From assembly GCF_028288225.1 (NCBI RefSeq), contig NZ_JAQBOC010000047.1, forward strand, positions 29,026-93,025: DNA of 64,000 nucleotides, in the 5' to 3' direction. Made by a program: the position numbers and the translations under genes. A model generated the notes under the pieces. It was not told the origin of the DNA. It searched no databases and saw only the letters and a list, made by a program, of their open reading frames with translations. Below are positions 26,608-35,306 of the stretch, piece by piece. Numbering within the stretch: the stretch's first letter is position 1; each line of letters opens with the position of its first letter. The stretch is from Mucilaginibacter sp. Lineage in GTDB: Bacteria > Bacteroidota > Bacteroidia > Sphingobacteriales > Sphingobacteriaceae.

Positions 26608-27990
26608 ATGAGAAAGTTTGGGATAGCCATTTTAAGCATTATTTTATTTATACAAGCCGCAAAGGCACAGCCAAAGCATACACTTGATAAAATTGCAGGG
26701 GTAGTAGGGAGCAGTATTATACTTCAATCTGACATTGAGTTAAAATATGCAACATATATTGCTCAGGGTAATCCGCCAAACCCTGCTGTTAAATGTCAGA
26801 TTCTGCAAGGCCTGTTAACGCAGAAGCTATTGGCGGCGCAGGCAATTATTGATAGTATTGAAGTAAAAGATGACGAGGTTGATAATGATGTTGACCGCAG
26901 GATGCGCGGAATGATACAGCGTGCCGGTGGACAAGACAGGCTGGAGCAATTCTTAGGCAGATCTGTTATCCAATATAAAGATGAGATCCGCCCTGATATT
27001 AAAGAAGGGCTTATCGCTCAAAAAATGCAGCAAAAGATAACATCAAACGTAAATACTACGCCACAAGATGTTAAGAAATTTTTTGATGGCATACCAAAAG
27101 ATAGCTTGCCAACCTTTAACAAAGAAGTTGAAGTTGGCGAGATAGTATTTAACCCGAAAATGAATACTGCTGAGAAAGAAGCTTACCGAAGCAAAGCCGA
27201 AGAACTGCGCAAAAGGGTTTTAGCCGGTGAAGATTTTGGATCACTGGCCCGCCTGTATTCGCAAGATCCGGGTTCAGCTCCAAACGGAGGTGATTTAGGG
27301 TTTAATGACCGTACCGCGTATGTTAAAGAGTTTACAGCCATGGCATTTAAACTGAAAGCCGGTGATATTTCGCCTGTATTTGAAACCGAAATAGGGTTTC
27401 ATTTTTTACAGGTAATTGAACGCAGGGGTGAGCAGGTGCATGTGCGGCATATATTAATTATACCTGCTGTTACACAGGAAAGCTTAAACAGGGCAAAAAC
27501 TAAAGCAGATAGTATTTATACTTTACTGAAGACAAACAAAAAAATAGACTTTTCATCTGCGGCAGCCTATTATTCAGACAATAAGGATACCAAATTTAAT
27601 GGTGGCATGCTTTTAAATGCGGAGAATGTTGAGTCCCGTTCAACCTATATCCCTACCGATAAGCTGGATCCGCAAGTTGCTCTTGTTACTGATACCATGA
27701 AGGTTGGAAGTATTTCGAAACCGTTTTTATTTACGGGCCCCGACGGAAAACAAGGTTATAAAATACTATACCTTAAATCAACCACAAATGCGCATAAGGC
27801 TAACATTACGCAGGATTATCCAAAAATGAAAGAATACGCAAATAATGAAAAGATAAACCGTACGGTAAGTGAGTGGTTTGAGAAAAAGAGGAAGGAAACA
27901 TTTATCAGGATCGATCCTCAATACCAGGGATGCCCAACTATAAAAGGTTGGGGAACACCAACACCTGCAACCGCTGAAGTTAAACCTTAA
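26608..27990 (+). CDS. surA: Periplasmic peptidyl-prolyl isomerase (SurA-like)
   Basis: 460 residues. A signal peptide ends at AKAQ (residue 20); the following SurA N-domain reads HTLDKIAGVVGSSIILQSDI. Two parvulin-type rotamase domains follow: the first near residues 175-275 (VEVGEIVFNPKM, GDLGFNDR, GFHFLQVIERR), the second beginning VHVRHILIIPAV near 278. SurA chaperones unfolded outer-membrane proteins in the periplasm. Followed after 8 bases by moxR, so co-transcription is likely. Confidence 0.88.
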   Translation: MRKFGIAILSIILFIQAAKAQPKHTLDKIAGVVGSSIILQSDIELKYATYIAQGNPPNPAVKCQILQGLLTQKLLAAQAIIDSIEVKDDEVDNDVDRRMRGMIQRAGGQDRLEQFLGRSVIQYKDEIRPDIKEGLIAQKMQQKITSNVNTTPQDVKKFFDGIPKDSLPTFNKEVEVGEIVFNPKMNTAEKEAYRSKAEELRKRVLAGEDFGSLARLYSQDPGSAPNGGDLGFNDRTAYVKEFTAMAFKLKAGDISPVFETEIGFHFLQVIERRGEQVHVRHILIIPAVTQESLNRAKTKADSIYTLLKTNKKIDFSSAAAYYSDNKDTKFNGGMLLNAENVESRSTYIPTDKLDPQVALVTDTMKVGSISKPFLFTGPDGKQGYKILYLKSTTNAHKANITQDYPKMKEYANNEKINRTVSEWFEKKRKETFIRIDPQYQGCPTIKGWGTPTPATAEVKP

Positions 27991-27998
27991 ATTAAAAT

Positions 27999-28961
27999 AT
28001 GCAACACCGCTCGGAAGTGGAGGCTGCTGATGCTTTAAGGCAGGCTTACCAGCAAATTAGTGCTGAAATAGGAAAAGTTATTATAGGCCAGCAAGAGGTT
28101 CTTAAATTTGTGCTTATTTCTATTTTTAGCAATGGGCACTGCTTATTGGTTGGCGTGCCCGGCCTGGCAAAAACCCTGCTTGTTCAAACTGTTGCACAGG
28201 TGCTTGACCTTGACTTTAAACGCATCCAGTTTACTCCTGACCTGATGCCATCAGACATTATAGGCTCAGAAATATTGGGTGAGGACAGGAATTTTAAGTT
28301 TATACCGGGCCCTGTTTTTGCAAACATCATCCTGGCTGATGAAATTAACCGTACACCGCCAAAAACCCAGGCTGCCTTGTTAGAGGCTATGCAGGAAAAA
28401 GCGGTTACTGCCGCAGGTATTACACACCGCCTTGCGCAACCGTTTTTTGTTTTAGCCACACAAAACCCTATTGAGCAGGAAGGTACCTATCCATTGCCTG
28501 AAGCGCAGTTGGATCGTTTCATGTTTAACGTTGCCTTAGATTACCCCACCTTCCAGGAGGAATTGCTTGTAGTTAAAAATACTACCAGCACTAACCAGGT
28601 GCAGGTTAATAAGCTATTAAATGCCCAGCAGATAATTTATTTTCAACAATTGGTACGGAATATACCTGTTGCCGATAACGTGCTTGAATATGCAGTTAAG
28701 CTGGTTGCTAAAACCCGTCCCAATGGCGAATTAGCTGCTCCACAGGTTAAACGGCTGTTAAACTGGGGTGCAGGTCCCAGGGCGTCGCAATTTTTAATTT
28801 TAGGAGCTAAATGCCATGCAGTGATTAGTGGCAAGTACTCGCCTGATATTGAAGATGTGCAGGCCATTGCAAAACCTATATTAAGGCACCGCATAGTACG
28901 CAGCTACCACGCCGAAGCAGAAGGTTTATCTGCTGATGATATTATTGAACAGCTGTTTTGA
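27999..28961 (+). CDS. MoxR-family AAA+ ATPase
   Basis: 320 residues: Walker A GVPGLAKT, Walker B ILADEINRTPPKTQ, sensor ATQNPIEQEGTYPLPEAQLD, and the C-terminal lid. MoxR ATPases act with von Willebrand factor A proteins to mature or load metal into protein complexes. The usual downstream DUF58 and VWA partner genes are absent here; instead the gene is followed by a word repeat and a decayed gene. Start ATG 27999 is 8 bases after the surA stop. Confidence 0.93.
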   Translation: MQHRSEVEAADALRQAYQQISAEIGKVIIGQQEVLKFVLISIFSNGHCLLVGVPGLAKTLLVQTVAQVLDLDFKRIQFTPDLMPSDIIGSEILGEDRNFKFIPGPVFANIILADEINRTPPKTQAALLEAMQEKAVTAAGITHRLAQPFFVLATQNPIEQEGTYPLPEAQLDRFMFNVALDYPTFQEELLVVKNTTSTNQVQVNKLLNAQQIIYFQQLVRNIPVADNVLEYAVKLVAKTRPNGELAAPQVKRLLNWGAGPRASQFLILGAKCHAVISGKYSPDIEDVQAIAKPILRHRIVRSYHAEAEGLSADDIIEQLF

Positions 28962-28962
28962 G

Positions 28963-28995
28963 GATTTCGGAAGTCGGAATTTCGATTTCGGAATT
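28963..28995. repeat. Single arm of the gatttcgg word family
   Basis: Begins 2 bases after the moxR stop (TGA): ggatttcggaagtcggaatt then tcgatttcggaa and seven T. It belongs to the same family as the bracket at 9838-10470 and the in-frame elements in mqnB and mqnD, but the partner arm is missing. Confidence 0.75.
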
Positions 28996-29006
28996 TTTTT
29001 GAATGA

Positions 29007-29164
29007 CTATAATTCATTCAATAATTCGCTTATTGGGTGAGTATTAAGTTTTCCTTGTTCAAATAGCTTTGCATCTTTAAATGCCTGTTTATAACGAAAG
29101 ATAATTCAGCCTCCTGTAATTTATGTTTCAGTTCTTCACGTTCTTTATTAAGAGCATCCCACAT
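29007..29164 (-). pseudogene. Frameshifted antitoxin-like remnant
   Basis: Starting at ATG 29164 the frame reads MWDALNKEREELKHKLQEAE and stops early, but a one-base shift near 29097 lets it continue as RYKQAFKDAKLFEQGKLNTH and end ISELLNEL at 29007. The combined product, about 52 residues of charged helices, resembles small antitoxin proteins. No toxin gene is next to it. The role is uncertain but the frameshift pattern is clear. Confidence 0.4.
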
Positions 29165-29194
29165 AAAATCAATTACCAGTTATCAGGCATTCCG

Positions 29195-29233
29195 ACCCTA
29201 ACTGCCAACTGCCAACTGCTCACCGCAAACTGC
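29195..29233. repeat. Word repeat (gttggcagtt family) after hemH
   Basis: On the minus strand the hemH stop codon TAG is followed at once by variants of gcagttggcagttggcag. The same word follows ispH at 30350-30384. Confidence 0.7.
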
Positions 29234-30253
29234 CTACTTCTTCAACACCATTTCCTCCAAAGCACCAATCCAGGTTGGTGAATCGTTAAGGCTTTCTACC
29301 AGTTGTACATACTCGCCGCCCAGGGCTTTAAATTCTGCTCCGTATTCTTCGGTAACTTCATAAACGGTTTCAAGGCAATCGGCAACAAATGCCGGGCAAA
29401 ACACCAGCAGTCGTTTCTTTCCTTCTTTAGCTAATTGAGCAACAACTTGGCTGGTGTAAGGCTGTACCCATGGGTCGTTACCTAAACGCGACTGAAAACA
29501 AACAGTGTATTTTTCTTTGGGGAGATTTAACTTTTCGGCAATCAGGTGGGCCGTGTGATATGATTGGGCCGAATAACAATACTTATTTACGTCGTTTAAT
29601 GTATCGCAGCAGCCGGCAGATTTTAAACAATAATTTCCGGTATGGTCGCACTTTATAAGCTGCCTTTGCGGCAAGCCATGAAAGCTGAATAAAATATGGT
29701 CGTAAGTTTCAGGCTGGTATTTCCTGCCATTATTGGCAAAGGTTTCAATCATCAGCTCATTATCATGAAATGAGTTTGCAAATGAAATAGAAGGTATTGT
29801 TTGCCATTTCCTCACCAAATCCATCACCTTATCATAAACCGACCCGGTACTTGCCGAAGCATATTGCGGAAACAAGGCTATAACATGGATACTTTCAACC
29901 AATGACACCTTTAACCTGTTCAATGCCGACTCGATAGAAGGGCTTTGGTAACGCATGGCGAGCTCAACCTGGTATTCATCACCCAAGCGTTGCTGCAATG
30001 CCTGATGTTGTAATTTACTGTAATGCAATAGCGGAGAGCCCGTTTCAGCGCTCCAGATCTGTTTATATAGCTTTCCTGATTTTGGAGCCCTGAAAGGTGC
30101 AATAATCCCCTTTACCAAAAGCGCGCGAGATATTGGATTTATATCAATTACCCGCGGATCCATTAAAAACTCATCAAGGTACTTACGAACGTCCTTAGTT
30201 TCCGGGCTATCAGGCGTACCTAAATTAACCAGTAAAATTCCTTTTTTACTCAT
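29234..30253 (-). CDS. hemH: Ferrochelatase
   Basis: Inserts ferrous iron into protoporphyrin IX, the last step of protoheme synthesis. 339 residues with GILLVNLGTPDSPE at the N-terminus, the iron-site FSFHGLPQRQ (catalytic His), SRLGNDPWVQPYT and CPAFVADCLETVYE with the conserved Glu. Cysteine-rich GNYCLKSAGCCDTLN is present in the middle, a short insert that could hold a metal; no claim on an Fe-S cluster. A -7 box at 30274-30267 gives a short leader. Confidence 0.96.
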   Translation of the reverse strand: MSKKGILLVNLGTPDSPETKDVRKYLDEFLMDPRVIDINPISRALLVKGIIAPFRAPKSGKLYKQIWSAETGSPLLHYSKLQHQALQQRLGDEYQVELAMRYQSPSIESALNRLKVSLVESIHVIALFPQYASASTGSVYDKVMDLVRKWQTIPSISFANSFHDNELMIETFANNGRKYQPETYDHILFSFHGLPQRQLIKCDHTGNYCLKSAGCCDTLNDVNKYCYSAQSYHTAHLIAEKLNLPKEKYTVCFQSRLGNDPWVQPYTSQVVAQLAKEGKKRLLVFCPAFVADCLETVYEVTEEYGAEFKALGGEYVQLVESLNDSPTWIGALEEMVLKK

Positions 30254-30266
30254 GATTTTTGCATCG

Positions 30267-30274
30267 CAAAAATA
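30267..30274 (-). promoter_or_regulatory. Candidate hemH -7 box
   Basis: TATTTTTG on the minus strand, 13 bases before the hemH ATG. No good -33 match. Confidence 0.4.
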
Positions 30275-30284
30275 GTGATTTTTC

Positions 30285-30384
30285 AGTCCGAAAGTCGGGA
30301 AAGTCCGGAAGACCGAAAGAAATGATAGAGAGTTGACCTGGATGTTATTTTACGTCTGCCAACTGCCAACTAAAAACTGCCAAC
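30285..30384. repeat. Two word repeats between ispH and hemH
   Basis: Bases 30285-30320 hold variants of agtccgaaagtcgggaaag; bases 30350-30384 hold gccaactgccaact variants (gttggcagtt on the minus strand) that begin at the ispH stop codon. The second shares its word with the repeat after hemH. Confidence 0.6.
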
Positions 30385-31236
30385 TCAATAATCCTCTAAA
30401 ACGGCTTTCACGTCCTGCATTAGCCACATTGGAGTCGAGGTAGCTCCGGCTATGCCGATTGTATCACCGGGAGAAAACATGTCGCTTTTCAATTCGCCAA
30501 CTGATGATATAAAGTAGGTATCAGGATTATGCTTGCGGCAAACTTCAAATAAAACTTTTCCGTTTGATGACTTCTGTCCCGATACAAATACGATCTTATC
30601 AAACTTGGTTGCAAATTTTGGCAGGTCCTTATCCCGGTTTGATACCTGGCGGCAAATGGTATCATTAGCCTTCAGGTTATATCCGCGTTCCAAAAGCTGG
30701 TCTTTTATGTTATAAAACTTTTCCATGCTTTTGGTGGTCTGGCTGTAAAGGGTAATATTATCAGGCAGCTCAACGTTATCCAGCTCGGCAAGATCCTGGA
30801 AAACCAGTGCCTCATTATTGGTTTGGCCCTGTAAGCCCACTACTTCGGCGTGGCCGTGTTTGCCAAATATCAGGATCTTCTCATTGGCATCGTACGATGT
30901 TTTGATGCGGTTCTGCAGCTTAAGCACCACCGGGCACGATGCATCTATCAACGTAATATTATTTTCTAAAGCTATACGGTAAGTATCGGGTGCTTCACCA
31001 TGGGCGCGGATCAATACCTTTTCGTTGCTCAGGTTTACCAGGTCGGCATGCTCAATTATCCTGAGACCTTTCGCTTTTAAGCGCTCCACCTCTTCATCGT
31101 TATGCACAATATCGCCAAGGCAGTAAAGGTACCCGTCATCTTCCAGGATCTCTTCGGCCATATCAATGGCATAAACCACCCCGAAACAAAACCCCGAATC
31201 CTGGTCAATAGTAACCTTTAACTGATAATCTCCCAT
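30385..31236 (-). CDS. ispH: 4-hydroxy-3-methylbut-2-enyl diphosphate reductase
   Basis: Last enzyme of the non-mevalonate isoprenoid pathway, a 4Fe-4S protein giving IPP and DMAPP. 283 residues with the three cluster cysteines in GFCFGV (Cys17), DASCPVV and DTICRQVSNR, plus the substrate histidines in RAHGEAP and FGKHGHAEV. A TATTTTTG box ends 7 bases before the ATG, so the transcript leader is probably only a few bases long or absent. The stop is followed by word repeats. Confidence 0.97.
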   Translation of the reverse strand: MGDYQLKVTIDQDSGFCFGVVYAIDMAEEILEDDGYLYCLGDIVHNDEEVERLKAKGLRIIEHADLVNLSNEKVLIRAHGEAPDTYRIALENNITLIDASCPVVLKLQNRIKTSYDANEKILIFGKHGHAEVVGLQGQTNNEALVFQDLAELDNVELPDNITLYSQTTKSMEKFYNIKDQLLERGYNLKANDTICRQVSNRDKDLPKFATKFDKIVFVSGQKSSNGKVLFEVCRKHNPDTYFISSVGELKSDMFSPGDTIGIAGATSTPMWLMQDVKAVLEDY

Positions 31237-31243
31237 GGTGATG

Positions 31244-31251
31244 CAAAAATA
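31244..31251 (-). promoter_or_regulatory. ispH -7 box, near-leaderless
   Basis: TATTTTTG on the minus strand fits TAnnTTTG; only 7 bases lie between it and the ATG. Confidence 0.45.
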
Positions 31252-31459
31252 ATGAAAAATGTTTGTTAGTTGAGCAGCAACTTTTTACGGATGCTGTTAG
31301 TGGTGCCGCAAGTATTTTGTCGCTGCAGCAACCCTGATCATTTAAATTTATTAAAAAAAATAACGTTTAATGCAAACAATCTCCTTTATTTGCTTGTCGT
31401 TATATTTTTTTATATATAATGATTTTATTTGCCACATTTTGCCTCAACTTAAATAATTT

Positions 31460-32083
31460 ATGAAAAAAAACTTACGCTTACCCCACTGCAAAACTATCAG
31501 TTACCAGCTATTGCAAATTCCTTTAATTACAATGGTGATTGCCGCATCACTTTTACCCGGAACCACATCCGCACAAATAAAGGACGTACCGCCCGATTCG
31601 ATACGATACGCAGGATCAGTTTACCAAAAAATAAAGCCGAAGCCAACCTACCCAAAAGTAGTGGGCTACCTGAGTTTTATTCTACCGCTCGAAACTTTAT
31701 CGGCAGGAAAATTCACACCCAACTTTTCACATCATACCAGCAGCATCGGTTTCCCTGTGGGTGTAAATGTATTATACAGCGAGCGGTTTGGCTTTAGCTA
31801 TGAGCTTACACCAACCATAAAAGCATCCGGCGGCAGCAGTAAGGTAAGTAATCTGCTAATTGACCCGGGTACCATGTTTCGTTTCGATCATGGTTTTACC
31901 ATTATCACCCGTCTGGCTTTTGAAACATCCGGCCGGTATGGCTTTACCCCGGTTTTTAACCAGGTTTATGCCCGTTCCAAAGCTGTGAATTATTTTGTCG
32001 CCTTGTCGCTTCCAAACCGGTTCGGGAATAGTGATCCCTATTCATTGGGTTTAAACCTGCAGTTAGGTTTTACATTCAATTAG
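31460..32083 (+). CDS. Exported beta-rich protein, possible small outer-membrane protein
   Basis: 207 residues with a signal peptide (about residues 14-39, ending TTSAQ). The rest alternates polar and hydrophobic residues in strand-like stretches (IGFPVGVNVLYSERFGFSYEL, TMFRFDHGFTIITRLAFETS) and ends LGLNLQLGFTFN, with an aromatic last residue but one, as in outer-membrane barrels. I do not recognise the family. Alone between ispH and the GT2 gene. Confidence 0.6.
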   Translation: MKKNLRLPHCKTISYQLLQIPLITMVIAASLLPGTTSAQIKDVPPDSIRYAGSVYQKIKPKPTYPKVVGYLSFILPLETLSAGKFTPNFSHHTSSIGFPVGVNVLYSERFGFSYELTPTIKASGGSSKVSNLLIDPGTMFRFDHGFTIITRLAFETSGRYGFTPVFNQVYARSKAVNYFVALSLPNRFGNSDPYSLGLNLQLGFTFN

Positions 32084-32277
32084 CCGAATATAGCAGTATA
32101 ATTGTTTCAGGATTTCCCGGAAAACGAAAGGCGGCGACCGATCGTCTTCCGGTAAATCGGCATTCGCCAATGCCGCGCTCATTCCTTTTTCCCTGGCGCC
32201 AGCATCACACCGTTTTTAGGTCGGCATAATCATATTGTTCCTTCAAAAATTTTGTAACTTCTGATTCAGGCAAAAGT

Positions 32278-32330
32278 ATGAGTCCGCACATCCGCACATC
32301 CAAAATTTGCACATCCACCCATCATCACAC
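32278..32330. repeat. Word repeat (gcacatccg family) beside the GT2 gene
   Basis: Variants of cgcacatccgcacatcc occupy the bases next to the GT2 stop codon. The same word appears, in larger form, at 40505-40645. Confidence 0.65.
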
Positions 32331-33413
32331 CCGCCTCCCCTTCCATTCATTCGTTTTAGTCAAATGTTTCTGGATGGATAAAAAAGCAATAACAACCATG
32401 TTTATCATTTGTAACGGGTGCAAAATCATATTGTACAACGCGTTTTGGCCTGATGACAGGGAGATCATTACGCGGGTAAGTATAATCAAGCCGCCCATAA
32501 AAAATATCAGGTTAAAGTTCAGGGTCGTTAATATTATCATTGGGCCACCAATAAGCAGCAGGATATAAACTAACAGGCCCGGTATGCTGTAGTTAAAAGC
32601 TGCCAGCGCATTCTTGCTGAACCCGTTTATTGCCTCTTTATAGGTTTTATACATGCGGCAGCTTACCATACCATTGGCCAGTAAAACCTCTCCATTGTAT
32701 GAGGTTGCTTTAACAAGCCTCATAATTTCGGCGTCTTCAACTACCTTATCTTTAACAAGTTCATGCCATTGGTTTTCGTTGTAAACGGCTGCATCAAACA
32801 GCATAAACTGCCCGCATGCAGTAGCCGTGGCGGCGTTTTTAGTTAAAAAAACTAATCGCAGGGGCAATAAATTCAGCAATAAAAAATGCAAAAGCGGTAC
32901 GGTTACTTTTTCGCCGGTGGTTTGCATCAGCTGGTTAGGGAACAAGCTTAGCAAGCTCAGCTTATTAATATACATGCGGTGTACGGCGCTGTTAATCAAA
33001 TGGTTGTTTACTACATCGTCGGCATCTAAAAATAAAAAATATTTTCCTTTAGCTTCTTTTGCAAGCTGATAGCAGGCATGGTTTTTACCCAGCCATCCTT
33101 GCGGTACTTTATCACCTTTAATAACCCTAAAATTTGTATGGGCCGCAGCAAATGCCGAGCAGATTTTATAGGTATTATCAGATGAGTCATCGTCATAAAC
33201 AATTACCTCATAGTCTTTATAATCCTGGTTATGGATTGATTTCAGCAGGATTAATATGTTACCCCCCTCGTTCCTCGCCGGAATAAGGATAGACACCAGG
33301 TCGGTATAATGCCTGTTTACCCTGGTTAGCTTGGGGTTTGATATAAAATTAAAAAGCGTTACCGTAAAACGCAGTACAATAAATAATAAAGTAACTGATA
33401 TAATTATGATCAC
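32325..33413 (-). CDS. Family 2 glycosyltransferase, membrane-bound
   Basis: 362 residues. A short N-terminal membrane segment precedes a GT-A fold: VSILIPARNEGGNI, YEVIVYDDDSSDNT, the metal motif FLDADDVV, and the acceptor region VVEDAEIMRLVKATS. Two or three membrane segments close the protein. Processive or single-addition sugar transfer to a lipid is likely; sugar unknown. The stop of the downstream-acting acyltransferase gene is just 2 bases upstream of its start, so these genes and waaA form one operon for envelope lipid modification. Confidence 0.85.
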   Translation of the reverse strand: MIIIISVTLLFIVLRFTVTLFNFISNPKLTRVNRHYTDLVSILIPARNEGGNILILLKSIHNQDYKDYEVIVYDDDSSDNTYKICSAFAAAHTNFRVIKGDKVPQGWLGKNHACYQLAKEAKGKYFLFLDADDVVNNHLINSAVHRMYINKLSLLSLFPNQLMQTTGEKVTVPLLHFLLLNLLPLRLVFLTKNAATATACGQFMLFDAAVYNENQWHELVKDKVVEDAEIMRLVKATSYNGEVLLANGMVSCRMYKTYKEAINGFSKNALAAFNYSIPGLLVYILLLIGGPMIILTTLNFNLIFFMGGLIILTRVMISLSSGQNALYNMILHPLQMINMVVIAFLSIQKHLTKTNEWKGRRV

Positions 33414-33415
33414 TT

Positions 33416-34042
33416 TTATAAATCTATTTCGGTTTGAAGTTTTTTTGCAGCATTATAATGTTGCTGGTATGCATCTTTTAATTCGTGGATGCTTTTATCA
33501 GCATAGCTTTCAGTTTCACTTTTTAAATAAACATTTATACTTTGCTTTCTGTGTTTATAAAACTGAATAAACGTTGAAGCAAATATTAGCTGGAACTTGC
33601 CAGTTGCCTGCTTTATTACTCTTAGTATTCCTTTTTCAAAATGAACATCTTCAACAAAGTTTGAAAAAAGCTTGCCTTGCGGAAAAAGCAACACCAGGTT
33701 TTGAGGATCGTTTAAAAGGTTTGCTGCATACTCCAATGATTCAAGTATCCCCCTCGAATTTTTATTGATTGAAAACGCCCCTCCATATTGAAGATAATTG
33801 ATCTTATATGCGGTAGCCTCGTTAATCATTACATAAAAATTCTTTTTAAACAGCTTATCATTTATACAATGAAGTATCAATCCATCCCAAAAACTAAAAT
33901 GATTGGCCAATAAAAGAATGGATCTGTTTTTATCTATCTCTATATCATTAAATAAAAGCTCCTGAAATTTAGTGCGAATTAAAAACTTTAAATACTGATG
34001 CATGCACCAATAAATAATTTTATTTTTTTTTGGATACACCAT
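33416..34042 (-). CDS. Lysophospholipid acyltransferase (LPLAT/PlsC family)
   Basis: About 208 residues from ATG 34042. The acyltransferase HX4D motif is NHFSFWDG, with the second block FPQGKLF (usual form FPEGTRS, here divergent). Transfers an acyl chain to a lipid acceptor. The frame is open to ATG 34075, which would overlap waaA by 56 bases; 34042 gives a 23-base overlap and ATG 34003 none, so the start is uncertain. Lies between waaA and the GT2 gene in one operon. Confidence 0.82.
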   Translation of the reverse strand: MVYPKKNKIIYWCMHQYLKFLIRTKFQELLFNDIEIDKNRSILLLANHFSFWDGLILHCINDKLFKKNFYVMINEATAYKINYLQYGGAFSINKNSRGILESLEYAANLLNDPQNLVLLFPQGKLFSNFVEDVHFEKGILRVIKQATGKFQLIFASTFIQFYKHRKQSINVYLKSETESYADKSIHELKDAYQQHYNAAKKLQTEIDL

Positions 34043-35246
34043 CTTTAATGTGCTCAATAATAGTATCGGTTGCACCGGTATGCGCTTTTACGTAGGCCTT
34101 AGCTTTTTCACTTGCACTGCCATAAAATGTTTGATTGTTAACCAGGTTATTTGTTACTGTTTTTAACCCCGTCTCATCGGCAATGCTAAACCCGGCCTGT
34201 AAAGCAAGCAGATCATTAGCTTCTTTAAATTTTGAATATTCAGGACCAAAAATTACCGGCAGGCCAAAAGCTGCAGCCTCTAATGTATTATGGATGCCAG
34301 CCCCAAAGCCACCGCCTATATAAGCAATGTCGGCATATTGATATAATGAAGACAGCATGCCGATGTTATCTATGATTAGACATGAGATGTGAGATGTGGG
34401 ATGTAAGATTTGGGAATATCTTATGGTTGAGTTTTCAGGCAAAATTGATATAAGTCTTGCTATTTTTTCTTCGCTTATCTCGTGCGGGGCGATGATAAAT
34501 TTCCAGTCGGGGTATTGGCTTACCAATGTTGCAATCAATTTTTCGTCGGGTGGCCAGGTGCTGCCTGCAATAAATATTTTATGCCGGTTTTTAAATTCAT
34601 CAATAGCGGGGATTGCTTTTGGCCGTTGCGCATTGGCCCAAACCCTGTCAAACCGGGTATCGCCGCTTATGGTTGCATTATTTATTCCAAGCTGTTGCAG
34701 CAATATTTTTGACCGGTCATCCTGTACAAAAAACCAGCTTACAAAGCTTAATATTTTACGGTGCAAACTCCCATACCATTTAAAAAACACCTGTTTGGGT
34801 CTGAAGATCCCTGAAATTATATACAGCGGAAGATCCTGGCGGTGCAATTCATTAAAAAAATGATACCAGTATTCATATTTGGTAAATACGGCCATTGTGG
34901 GCTGTATAGTATCAATAAAGTCTCTCGCATTTCGTGCGGTATCAAGCGGTAAATAATAAACAGCATCAGCCAGGGGAGTGTTTTTTCTTATCTCATATCC
35001 CGAAGGTGAAAAAAAAGTGATTACTATTTTATAATCAGGATATAAAACCCTGAATCTTTCTAAAACAGGGCGCCCCTGTTCAAATTCGCCCAATGATGCA
35101 AAATGAAACCAAATACTCTCAGAAAACCGTATAAGGGGCTGGTTTTTCCGGCCACTGATCCAGAGTTTGGCTTTTTTGTTGAAAAATGAAGCTAAGTAAA
35201 TTGTAATGAAATATAATCTGACCCCGGTGTTATATAGTAAGAGCAT
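34020..35246 (-). CDS. waaA: 3-deoxy-D-manno-octulosonic acid (Kdo) transferase
   Basis: Adds Kdo to lipid IVA, the first step of LPS inner core assembly. 408 residues, GT30: ASLGEFEQGRPVLERF, the Kdo-transferase block ISGIFRPKQ, and GGGFGAGIHNTLEAAAFGLPV with FGPEYSKF. One N-terminal membrane segment. Around residues 279-290 the gene contains a run of the word acatctcacatctcat coding ILHPTSHISC, just before the IIDNIGMLSSLY motif; it looks like an in-frame repeat insertion. First gene of the waaA-acyltransferase-GT2 operon, divergent from ugd. Confidence 0.92.
   Translation of the reverse strand: MLLLYNTGVRLYFITIYLASFFNKKAKLWISGRKNQPLIRFSESIWFHFASLGEFEQGRPVLERFRVLYPDYKIVITFFSPSGYEIRKNTPLADAVYYLPLDTARNARDFIDTIQPTMAVFTKYEYWYHFFNELHRQDLPLYIISGIFRPKQVFFKWYGSLHRKILSFVSWFFVQDDRSKILLQQLGINNATISGDTRFDRVWANAQRPKAIPAIDEFKNRHKIFIAGSTWPPDEKLIATLVSQYPDWKFIIAPHEISEEKIARLISILPENSTIRYSQILHPTSHISCLIIDNIGMLSSLYQYADIAYIGGGFGAGIHNTLEAAAFGLPVIFGPEYSKFKEANDLLALQAGFSIADETGLKTVTNNLVNNQTFYGSASEKAKAYVKAHTGATDTIIEHIKDGVSKKK
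34384..34413 (-). repeat. In-frame word repeat inside waaA
   Basis: gagatgtgagatgtgggatg and its continuation on the plus strand are variants of gagatgtg, a simple-word repeat like those found between genes in this window. It lies in frame within a poorly conserved loop of WaaA. Confidence 0.55.
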
Positions 35247-35306
35247 TTTAATTATGAATTATTAACTTCGCGGGGATAAATGTAATCACAATAAAAATAT
35301 TTATTT

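Noticed and set aside
34020..34075. Acyltransferase start at 34075
   Set aside because: It would overlap waaA by 56 bases and add residues unlike the family; an internal ATG at 34042 gives a more usual length.
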